NCBI GenBank assembly: GCA_012976225.1
Contig: JAAVVG010000016.1
Location: 248,001 to 312,000 of the forward strand
Source: Golubevia sp. BC0850
Lineage: Eukaryota; Basidiomycota; Exobasidiomycetes; Golubeviales; Golubeviaceae
Length of the DNA stretch: 64,000 bases
Reading direction: 5' to 3'
Numbering within the stretch: the stretch's first letter is position 1; every line of letters begins with the position of its first letter. The translations under genes and the position numbers were made by a program. The notes beneath the pieces are model-generated. The model worked only from the letters and a program-made list of their open reading frames with translations. It was not told the DNA's origin and did no database searches. Positions 35,264 to 45,707 of the stretch are shown one piece after another.

Positions 35264-38200
35264 ATGATTGTCATAGACGTTCCTCCCGCTCCTGCACCAA
35301 CCCCGCCAGCAGCAGCAGCAACAACATCCACATCCAAAAGACCATCTCGTTCTAACAAGTCCTCCAAGTCACCAACTCCATCAGATTCAAATCCATCAGA
35401 TCAGCTACTATCATCATCCACTCCATCCCTAACTCCTGGAGTAGGTGCTCCTTTGGTTTACGATGTTCCAACAGATTTGCCTCTTCCTCCTTTCGCAAAA
35501 CCAAGTAAGGACGTAGACAGAGATTTGGGTAGACTCTATGAGGCCATCGCTGGTGCTAGAAGGATCGCCGTTATCTGTGGTGAGTTAACATCCATTTCAC
35601 CAGCTTTCAAGAAGGTGGATCGAATGAAGGAGGGATTGTCATGGCAGAGATGGTGCTCATCGCTTCAACCCCCCCCCAATCCATCGTCTCTTCAACCTTC
35701 TACCCCTTCTTATCACATCTGGTAGGAGCTGGAATCTCTGTTTCACCACCTGCCAACATCCCAGACTTCAGGTCTTCCACTGGTCTCTTCAAGAGATTGA
35801 AGGAGAAGCATCCAAGTGCTGGTTTGAGCAGCGGGAAGGATTTGTTTGATGCTAGACTATTCCAAGTGAGTCTATCAGTAGGATGGAAGACGTAGTCATG
35901 CTATCTTTGACTGCTCTAGGCTTCGACCTCGGTCGGTTTGAGAGGACTGAGGTGGGGATGAACATCTCGGACAGAGGAGAGAGTCGGATGGGGAATATCT
36001 CCCAAGCAAGAGTATTCGGCGATCTTTGTCATGACTTAGGATTGAATCATGATCTCATGTATAAGTTCAAGAGGGGCCAAGACGCATACAACCGTCTCTA
36101 TCGAAACTCCGCCACAATCTCTCCCTCCTCAAATCCATGTCATCGTCTGACCAACGAGCGATGCCTCTTTCCTTTCCTCTCTCAGTCTCAAAAGACCTCG
36201 GTTCTATTTCATGCTATGATCTCGGAGCTCAAACAACTGGCAGACGTAGCCCAACCAACTTCTTTTCACCACCTCTTGAAACGTTTGGATGTTGAGGGCA
36301 GACTCCTTAGAGTTTACACCCAGAACATTGATGCTTTGGAAGAAAGAGCTGGATTGACCTTTGGTTTAGGCGAAACTGGAGATGGAACTAGTACCAAAAG
36401 AAGTCTGGTCGGTGGAAAGAGAAAGAGAAACTTGAAAGGAAAGGGCGTGGAGGAAGAAGCCTCTGGATCTGGGACTTCAGGAAGCAGATCTGGAACTTGG
36501 GGAAGATCCCAAAGCGATTCCGCTTTACTAGTCAACAAAAGGAATCAAGATCGAGCTCAATCTCAGCAGGAAGAAGCCGACTCTTCGAAGAAACCAATGT
36601 TTCCTAGAGTTGTCCCTCTTCATGGAAGTCTTAAAACTTTGACTTGTCGCATCTGCGCTCACAAGTTGATCCTTCCTAATAGTCAGGACGTAGCTTCGGA
36701 GGCTTCGACTTCAAGTCATCAAATCCTTACCATCCCAGAAGAGGAGGAGGAAATCCCAGAATCCAAAGGAAAGACTCGCTCAGCTAGAACCTCTACTCAA
36801 CTCAAGCGTCGCTTCTCGTCCTCTCATCCTTCTCAACACAAAGAAATTGGATCAAGAAGCAACTCCGATCTCGAAGAATCCGAAGATGAGTCTTTCAATA
36901 CTGAAAGCAGGCTAGAGGAGGAAGGACCTTTGGTTCCAACGACTCCTGCTATGGCCCTCCAACTTCTAGCAACAGGCGATTCAATTCCCTGTCCCAGATG
37001 CGAGGTCGCAAACGAGGTCAGACTCATAGGAGGACTGAGATCAAGAGGAGTAGGACTCATGAAAGTAGACGTAGTCTTGTATGGAGGTCAAAATGAGGGG
37101 GCTGAGAGAGTTGGACAATGTTTGGAAAGAGACGTTTTAGGTTTAAGAGATCCAAGTGAACCTCCAGTACCAGAGAGCCTGAGAGAAAGGCAAGGTAGAG
37201 AGAGGAAGGAGATGAAGGAGAGAGAGAACTTTCAGAAGGAAATGCAATTGAGAGAGGACTTGGGAGTGGGAGAAGGACAACAACTCAAGGTCTTCGGAAA
37301 TCCAGAGGACGCCTTGAAAGCCGCTTTCGAGGACGAGGATCAAGAACAAGCAGTCTTTCCCTCATCCTCACAACCTCTACCAAATCGCAAAGGAAACGCG
37401 GCTGGTCGTCCCAAGCTCAAGCCTTTACCTCCTGATCTACTCATCGTCGCTGGAACCAGTCTCAAAGTACCAGGAACCAAGAGAATTGTCAGAGAGTTCT
37501 CCAAAGCCTGTAAGGCTAGAGACAGAATAGTCTATCCTAGCGATGACGAAAGTGAAGGAGAGGAAAGCTCAACAGCTGGATCCGGAAGAAGAGGAACAAG
37601 ATCCTTTACCAGACGTACTACACCTTCTTCAGTCGGCGGAGATGACGAGGACGAGGAGGACGAAGAGGACAATCCAAATCTACCCATCAGAACAGTCTTG
37701 CTCAACTACGACTTCCCTATCCCGGCAAAGGAATGGGATGGCGTCTTTGACTTCTGGCTGAGAGGAGATTTGCAGAGAGCTTCAAGGGGGCTGTGGCCAA
37801 GTGGAAATCCAATCGCCGCTAGAGATCCTTTCTTTGAGGTAGAAGCCAAGGAGAAAGCTCAATTCCTTCAAGAACCTCCCACCGCACCTGGTCCATTCGA
37901 AGAGAAGCTCGTCTCTCCTGAGGTCTACAATCATCCTGCTCCTCCTACTAGCGAGAGCTGGGCTCCTCTGTTGACTGCTTTGGAGGAGAAGAGACAGAGC
38001 GATAGAAAACTGCAGAGAGCAGTTTCAAGATCGAAGAACTCAAGAAGCCAAACTCCGTCTACCATTCCAGAGGAAACTGACTTGTTCACCAATTCCGGAT
38101 CCTCTCCCCTCTCAAGCATCACCTCTACCTCATCGAAGGGATCTAGTACCAAGACTGTCAAGAGCAAGAAGACTGGAACTGCAGCTGCTGCCACCATCGC

Positions 38201-38609
38201 CGGTGCTAACAAAGCTGTTGGTGGAAAAGGAACAGGAAAGGCCAAGGCTTCAAGTTCCTCTCCTCCAGCTGCTTCAACCTCCAAATCAAAGAAGAAAGCT
38301 ACTTCTTCTTCTGCTCCTACCAAGAAAGCAGTCGTCTCCAACAAGGCTAAGGGAAAGACTCAACCAAGAGTCACAATCAGAAAAGTCAAGGCTGACGATC
38401 AAGACGCAGAGATGGTCGATGAACTTCTATCTTCCAGTTCTTCAAGCCCACAACCTGAAGTTCAAGTTATTGTCGGAGCTAGAGCTGCTCCTAAGAAGAG
38501 AGCGTCTAAGAAACAAGCTGTCTTGGCTGGTTCGGGTACTTTCGAGAGTGTAAAGAAGGGAACTAAGAACAATGCTGTTGAAACTTTAACCTCCGGAAAG
38601 AACAAATGA
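35264..38609 (+). CDS. Hst3/Hst4-type sirtuin, NAD+-dependent deacetylase
   Basis: Class I sirtuin most like fungal Hst3/Hst4, which deacetylate histone H3 K56 in the nucleus (family knowledge). Exons 35264-35579, 35726-35865 and 36186-38609 give 959 aa. The NAD-binding start reads CGGAGISVSPPANIPDFRSS, followed by TGLFKRL. Next come TQNIDALEERAGL, the catalytic His in VPLHGSLKTLTC, a zinc pair CRIC and CPRC separated by a long low-complexity insert, and LIVAGTSLKVPGTKR with LLNYD. The GAGIS-to-PDFRS spacing is two residues longer than the usual five. The C-terminal 250 residues are Lys/Ser/Ala-rich, likely nuclear and chromatin-associated. The start is the first in-frame ATG; N-terminal residues are Pro/Ser-rich. 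Intron 2 (320 nt) is long, and its 3' part happens to be open in frame with exon 3. Confidence 0.88.
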
Positions 38610-39498
38610 TCGCTGGACACTCTGTTTCTCTTCTCTTTCTTCTCCTCTCTGTGCAACCTGTCATCGCCTAATCCGTCCTCTTCTCTTTGCTTTACTTACT
38701 CTTTTGTCCAATTTCATTTCTTTCTTTTTGCCTTTACCCCATAACGTCTTGCCACCTTTCCCATTCCTTCTCTGTAAGTCCATACCTAAATGTAATATTC
38801 CCTGTACGCTCAACACCCTCTAATCGAGAAGGAACACTTTCGATGAGTGAAACAGAGGGCGACGTGAGAGGGAAGGGCAGAAAGGTGGAGGGAGGAACGA
38901 GGAACCGTCGCTGTCGAGAGAAGAAAGGCCGCTGAACTGAAAGGTTTTCTCACATAAAATGAGACTGGAGGGTTAGAACAAGCTACATACTTGTACATAA
39001 CAAATTTTCACAATTTGAATACAGACTACATGTACAAATTCCAGAAGGAAACAACATCACCTCGACTGGAGAGGTGTAGGTAACCCTGAGGGGGTCTCAA
39101 CGACTGCTCCAGTTTCCAATCACCCTTCGCGCTATGTCACGCCCCAGAGACGCATCTTCTCTCTGCAAGTCAAACTCTATCAGTCACTGAAGAGGTTCAG
39201 AGTTTGCAATTTCGAGCTTGTGATTGGGTGGGCTTCTTTGAAGCACGGCACTTCACCCCGGACAGGATTCCTTCCTCCGATACACACGTCCTGGCAGGGC
39301 GTTCTCTCCTTGTTCTTAAGTTTTGAGTCAAAATCGGTGTGCATATGCAGCCACAGTCGATGAACTTTGAGGGTCCTCGAAGGCGAGAGAGCTCGCTGTC
39401 GACTGTCACTCGACTTTTTTCCTTTCTTGCTTCTTCCCCTTCCTTCCAAATTCTTTCACTTTCAGAAACAGTCATTTTCAAACTACGACATTTCAGCC
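38610..39498. other. Intergenic region, nothing recognised
   Basis: About 0.9 kb, T/C-rich close to the sirtuin stop (3' UTR) and again before the CobW start codon (39400-39490), as expected for a fungal promoter. No gene supported. Confidence 0.4.
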
Positions 39499-42085
39499 AT
39501 GGCACCCGTAGCAACAAAAGACAATGTATTCAACGACTCTGCAGCTTTGTCAAGTAGTCGTCAATTCACCAAAACCGACAAAGCTCCCAGAGCTGGCAAA
39601 CTTCCAGTCACTTTGCTGAGTGGATTCTTAGGTGAGTCATTTGTATATTCACTGTCTGGTTGTTTCTTTCGAGTGCTTCTGGAAAGGATAGAGCTGACCA
39701 CTTGGCTGTGTCTTTTGCCACCGACTCGCCACAGGAGCTGGAAAAACAACTCTACTCGAACACATTTTGAAGTCGGATCACAACCTTGGTCGTATAGCTG
39801 TTATCGTCAACGATATCGGAGCTGTCAACATCGATGGAGCTCTTCTTCGTGAACATCAAGTCAGTAAGACGGAGGAGAGAGTGGTCGAAATGCAAAGTGA
39901 GTGAAAGAAAGACGGGGATGACGTAGAGAGATTGGAGATCAGAGCTCGGAGGGAGGCTTTTTACCAAAGACCTGTCTTCTGAAATTTCACTACGTCCAAA
40001 ACACGAAACAAAACAAAGTGGAGATCAGTCGCTCTTGATCTGCTCGTCTTCTAACTCGTTGTCTCTCCCTCCTCTTTCTCGGCCACCTCGCTCACTTTCA
40101 GACGGATGTATCTGCTGCACTCTAAGAGGCGATCTTCTCGAAGAAGTCGCTATGCTGGCGGAGGAGAAGTCAATCCAATGGCTAGTAATCGAAAGCACGG
40201 GTATCTCCGAACCAATGCAAGTAGCCGAAACCTTCAGTCCAGAGTTCTCTGATATGATGCTTCAAGCTGCGGAGGACCTCAAAGAAGAGATGAAGACTGA
40301 CAAGGAGCTTGCCGAGAAGAATGAGAAGGTTCAACAAATTCTGGCCGAAGGTGGTCTGCCTACGGTTGCCAAACTCGACGCTGCAGTAACAGTTGTTGAT
40401 GCTGGTAAGTAAAGAAGCGTGTGTGAGGAAGAGAGAGAATTCGAACTGATCTGACCGTGTCTCTGCTTTTTCCACGTTTCTCAGTCAACGTCTTGAACGA
40501 TTTTGAAACAGCAGATTTCCTGGTCGACAGAAATGACGCTGGAAATGTCCCAGAAGAAGACGACAGGAACATCACTGATCTGATGGTCGATCAATTAGAA
40601 TTCGCTCAAGTTATCGTACTCAATAAGGTGGATATGGTTAAAGCTGAAGAACTTAACAGAGTCAAAGCTCTCATCAAGACCTTGAACCCAACAGCCAAGC
40701 TACTAACCTGCAACTATTCGAGAATCGATTTGAAAGAAATTCTAGACACCAATCTCTTCGACTACTCCAAAGCTACTTTGAGCATGGGCTGGCTTAGATC
40801 CTTAAGTGAAGAGATCAAACCCGAAACTGAGGAGTACGGAGTAGGGACTTTTGTAAGTAGAGATGGAATCGATTTCAAGTAACCGAGCACTAACCCAACC
40901 AACCCCTTTCTCTTCGACTCTTTCCAATCCAGGTCTACCGCGCCAGAAGACCCTTTGCACCTCTCAGACTTTGGAAGGCTATCAGAGAAGTGTTCGTGGT
41001 CATCCAAACCGAGTACATCGACGACGGAGAAGATGAAGAAGCAGACCAAGAGATGAAAGACGGTGGTGACGGAGACGAAGACGAAGACGGAGAAGAGGAC
41101 AAAGAGGACTGTGAGATGAAGCTGAACCCAGATGGAGATGCTGAAGAAGAGCAAGTAAGTGAAGTATTTGATTTTCCTCTTTTGAGCTTTGCTGATCGAC
41201 TTTCTTTCCCTTCTTTTGTTCAGCCGCAACTCAATCCGAAAGCCCGTCTCGCGTCAAAGAAAGCCTCAGAAGCTTGGTCAACCCTCCTTCGTTCAAAAGG
41301 TTTCATCTGGCTAGCTACTCGCCCACTCATGTTTGGGGAGTGGTCTCAAGCAGGAGTTATGTTGACAATCTCGGGCGGTGGAAGATGGAGATGCGAGTCT
41401 GATCAGTCGCAGTGGGAGGACGATCCTGAGATGAAAGCAGCCATCGAGGCTGATATGCAAGGACAATGGGGAGATAGAAGACAAGAGGTAGTCATGATAG
41501 GAACTGAGATGAGAAAGGGTAAAGAGGAGAAGCTTAGAGCTGTGTTGGACGGCTGCCTGCTGGTACGTAAATCGAAATGTCGTCGGTAGTAACGAGAGCT
41601 GATACTGACGCTTACCATTCCCTCTCGATTAACAGAACGATGAAGAATGGGCTCAATGGGAGAGAATCATGACCTCAAAATCAAAGAAGCTCAAGACTTT
41701 GGAGCAGAAAACTGCCGCCCTCGAAGAACTAGTGAGTTTCTCTTTCTTTCGAACCCCTGATTGCGTTGTCGCTGGGCAGATCTCGCAGATTCTATATCGC
41801 GAAGCACTCTCTGACTTCGGAATCTTCTCCTCTGGTCCTGGTGCTTTCAACTTATCCTGCTCGTCAGTTCGACGATGGTGAGTTTCAGACCCAGATCGGC
41901 CGCTTCCTTTTGAAGAGCAACTCCTCCACGATCTACTATCAGCAATATCTTTCGAATGAAATGGATCCTTGAGTCTGACCCCCCTTCAACCCCTTCTCTG
42001 CTCTCAAATGATCCTTCGCAAAATAGGTTTCGAAGATTGGATTGACGGTGATGATCCAGCTGCTCACGAGGGACACAACCATTAG
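39499..42085 (+). CDS. ZNG1: CobW/ZNG1-type zinc metallochaperone GTPase
   Basis: G3E-family GTPase. Eukaryotic ZNG1 delivers zinc to methionine aminopeptidase; this role is inferred by family. Exons: 39499-39631, 39735-39896, 40102-40404, 40485-40852, 40933-41154, 41224-41562, 41636-41731, 41868-41877 (10 nt) and 42027-42085, giving 563 aa. The P-loop GFLGAGKTT is split by intron 1. Next are VIVNDIGAVNID, the metal motif NGCICCTLRGDL, IESTGISEP and VLNKVDM. The CobW C-terminal domain (SKGFIWLATRP, RWRCESD, VMIGTEM) carries an acidic insert of about 40 residues. The C-terminus LFDDGFEDWIDGDDPAAHEG depends on the 10-nt exon TTCGACGATG and ends His-Asn-His, possibly for metal binding. Confidence 0.9.
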
Positions 42086-43070
42086 CAGTCTCCGCCCCTC
42101 GTCTACAAAAAAGAACTCACGAGTTGCCAGCAGCTGCCATTCTCAACCTCTTAGATTTCTCTGGAGAAGGCAATTGGCGGCTCGCCCCCAAAAAGTAATC
42201 TCAATCCGGTTGAGACTTATGATGTCAACCTTTTCGCATTTCCCTAGCTGCCCTCTTTTCGACACCATTTCTTCTGGAATCAATCTTTTGCCTTGTGCTC
42301 TTCAGCGCAGCCTGTTCAATGTCCACCTATATGCGATCCAAAGCCATCAGCGAGCACCCAAAACCTAGGAAACTGGGTCTGATGTACTGAAGTTGTTCCG
42401 ATATGATGCTCACATTCAAAAATTGTGGAGAAGAACAAAGCCATTCAGAAGAAGTAATAATCATTCTCGTATTTCTGTTTTCATCGTTACGTCGTATTTC
42501 GTGAGAGTGAATTATGGAGTTGATGGGTGGAATGATTTGGATGTTCAGGAAGGAGAGCTGGGGAAGGGGTGGATGGATGAAGAGGAAAGGGGCAGATGCA
42601 TGAAGACTTGCAAACAAACGAAGAAAATGAAGGGGGGAAGACAGAGATGGCGAATGTAGAGAACCTGAAAAGGGCTAATCAATTCAAGGTCTGTTTAAAA
42701 GAGAAGTAACAATCTGATTCATTGAAAGAGAATAATGAGAAGAAGTGACTAGAGAGAGATGCAAGAATTTTTGGAGGATTGTCTCAAAGAGAAAAGAAAG
42801 AGAGATAAGAGAGTAAGAAAGGAGAAATTGGAGGGTTCTAGGAATGAATGAATGCTACAGTGTTGATTCTTCGAGAGTCGGTGAGAGGGGTTATATAGAA
42901 AGATTTTGAAATTTTGGGTTGTTGGTTGATAAGTTCTTCTTTTCTTCGATTGAGGTTCCATTTTATGCGCTGAAGAGAATTAAACATGAAGAGGCGAGTA
43001 AGCAATGAGAATCCGAAGGAAGGGGGATACTGAAGAGACGAGCTTCTCCCTAAAAATCTACAGATCTTAC
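42086..43070. other. Convergent 3' intergenic region
   Basis: It lies between the stop codons of the CobW gene and the G3BP-like gene. No supported gene. A reading frame on the plus strand at 42393-42659 has no family features. Confidence 0.4.
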
Positions 43071-44884
43071 TCACGCTTGAGTTCTACCTCTTGGAGCATT
43101 AGTTCTAGCACCATTTCTGTTACTACCTTGTTGAGCTCCGCCTCTTCCACCTCTGTTGGCACCCATAGGCTTTTGTCCAGCTCCTCTCTTCTCCTCGACA
43201 GTTACAAGCCAGTTCTTCTTTCCAATAAGAAGTCCACCATTTCCACCTTGAGACTTAGGTAAACTATCCGCTACAGCTTTCCTAGCATGATCTTGGTTAA
43301 CAAATTCAGCGAAAGCGCAGGCTTTAGTTGGAATAACCGAACATTCTCTTAATTTCCCGTAAGTAGTTTCCAAAGTTTCACGTAATTCTTCGGCAGTCAT
43401 ATGATCTAAGTTGACGGATTTGATGAATACTGAAGGGTTTGAAGCGGATGGTTTAGGACCTGTAGAGACTGCGGGACGAGAAGCTGGAGCTGAAGAGATT
43501 GCTGGACTTGAAGAAACAGCTGGTCTAGCAGATGAAGAAGCACGAGTCTCAGCTGAAACGTTTGATCCCCATTTGGAAGCTCCTGAAGCTGCTAGGTTGG
43601 CCCAAGTCTTTGGTGCGGCTGGGACTGACGGAGCTGGAGCAGCTGGAGTTTGAGCAGGTGCTGGGGTGGCAACGGCTTCTTGAGGAACTGGAGCTGGAGC
43701 TGCTTCTTCCTTGGCAGCTTGAGGAGCTGGAGCGACCTCTTCGCTTTCGATTCCATTGGCGGTGGCAGCTGGTTTCTCTTCGACTGGAGCTACACTGTTG
43801 TCAGTAACAGAAGCAGCTATGCTTTGAAGAGTTTCCTTCGGTTCCGATTCGACTTCGATATGAGGAGTAGCGCCAGGTTGACCGACGTTCTCCATCACGA
43901 CATCAGTTGGCTTCTCTTCGGATACGATCGAAACCTCAGGAGCGTTCAAAGCCTCTTGTTGTTCAGCTACAGCTTCAGCTTGAGCATCTTCATCCAAAGC
44001 TTCCGCGATTCCTTCGACTTCATTGTCATCTTTCAGGAAACGGAAGATGTCGTTGAGTACGAAGTATCCTTTTGGTTGTTCTGCTAAGAAAAAGGTTTGA
44101 GCGAATCTTCTCCAAGGTCCATTGTTGTTTGAAAGTTCTCCAATGACTTGAATAACTATTCCTCCGTTAGCTGAAGCTTGAGAATCGATGGTCGAGACCC
44201 AGACCTTAGCATCTTGGTATCCGAAAGAAGTGATTCTGTCGTGGATCTCCTGTAAAGATAAGGGAGAAGAAGTAGGGAAGAGTGATCGCTGATTAGCAAA
44301 GCTGAGATGGCCTGTGCGGGTTCAAGAATAGAATAGGCAGAGGATGCGCAGACAAGCGACTAGATCAAGGGGTCCAAGGATAGTAACTCATAGACCCGAT
44401 ATTGAAGCCCAACGCTCCCAGAGCGGTGTCCACTTCCAGTAGGAGCGAGAGAGACTAAGGGGAAAGGAAAGCAAGAAGGAAGAAAAGCTTCTTGTATCTC
44501 CTTGGGCCGCTACTCAATCCCTCTGCTCTTCCTCCGACATAGCTTCATCCAGCAGCTAGCCTTATCAGCTTTCGGTTTTCAGCATGTAACTCTTCACTAT
44601 GCCCTGTCAATCTCAGCACCTTCTCTTTCCTCCCTCTCGACCTCTCTTCTCTAGGACATGACACTAACCTGTTGACCAAAACAAGGAGTGACCTCCTGAA
44701 CGCTCTCTTCTCCATGAGACAAAGTGGACCTCTTTGTGTAGAAGCAGTGAAGACGACCTGGGTTCTGGTTCATGAAGGTGTAGTACTGAGGTACAAACAA
44801 CCAACCTACTTCATGAGCTGTAGCAGGACTAGTTCCAGAAGAAGTTGAGGCCTCGTTCGAGGTACCGTTTAATGAGGAGGACAT
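43071..44884 (-). CDS. G3BP/Nxt3-like protein: NTF2 domain, RRM and RGG tail
   Basis: RNA-binding stress-granule protein or ubiquitin-protease cofactor of the G3BP/Bre5/Nxt3 family. Exons 44884-44669 and 44249-43071 (419-nt intron) give 464 aa. The NTF2-like domain (about residues 22-147) shows EVGWLFVPQYYTFMNQNPGR, HCFYTKRSTLSHGEE, VSTIDSQASANGGIVIQVIG and FAQTFFLAEQPKGYFVLNDI. An Ala/Pro/Glu-rich linker follows. The RRM (about 344-421) has VFIKSVNLDHMTAEELRE and CAFAEFVNQDHARKAV. The tail is Arg/Gly/Asn-rich and ends GRTQA. The stop TGA at 43071-43073 overlaps a perfect donor-like GTGAGTAAG, so a further exon cannot be fully ruled out. Confidence 0.9.
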
Positions 44885-45707
44885 TGTTTATGGGAGAGAT
44901 ATGACTGAGGGTAGGAGCATGGGGAAGGGGAAGAAAGGGAGAGGAAGAGAAAGAGAAAGAGAGAATGAGGGTGGAGATAGATGGAAGGGAGAGGAAGGAT
45001 TAGAACTGAGAGTAACAACTGCAATTGTAAGGCATTGGCTATGTGATAGTTGCAATTGAATACGGGCTCAGATTCAGAACCAATCTTCTTTCTTGACAAC
45101 ATTTGCCATCGAGTCGAACTCTACTGGTAACGCTTGAAGGCTGCTCAGTTCTTCCCACTTGCTCTATTTGCTCTCATTCCACTCACGATTTGCGGAGATT
45201 TCTGATAGGTTTGCTGCTTTCCAATAGATGAGTTCACTGAGTAGTGATTTTGAGGTTTGATTCAAAGAAGTTGGTGTGGCAGTGAGAGAAGAAGATTCTG
45301 GGCCAGTACACCCGAGGAACCTGCAATATCTGAACGTATTTCAGAGCGGCTACGTAGACCATCCCTTTGTCTCAAATCTTCTCCGGGATGCAAGGTTTCA
45401 AGAAGTAAATCTTTTGAGAAGAGCTATCAATCTTTCTTGATAGCAGAAGAGATGGAGATTTGTATTTCGCAGAAATGGAAAAGAAAACGAGACTGTGACG
45501 AAAAACCAAGAGCTTACAAGATGAGAAGAGAAGAGTGTAGAGGTCGGGAATAGTTCTGAAACGAGGCAAGAGAAAAGAAGACTTGTAAAAGAGAGGGGGC
45601 GAAAACACTTTGAAAGAGACAAGAAAGAGATTTTGAAGACGAAAACAGAAGGCACGACGGAAAGAGAAATTGTATTTGTTGATTTGACGCTGCTCAAGAA
45701 AGTTGCT
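44885..45707. other. Intergenic: G3BP promoter and SPT23 3' UTR
   Basis: About 0.8 kb between tandem minus-strand genes. No coding sequence is supported. Confidence 0.4.

Noticed and set aside
35883-36185. Apparent upstream start of the sirtuin at 35883
   Set aside because: The stretch lies in the intron between the NAD-loop exon and the TQNID exon; using it as a start would drop GAGIS.
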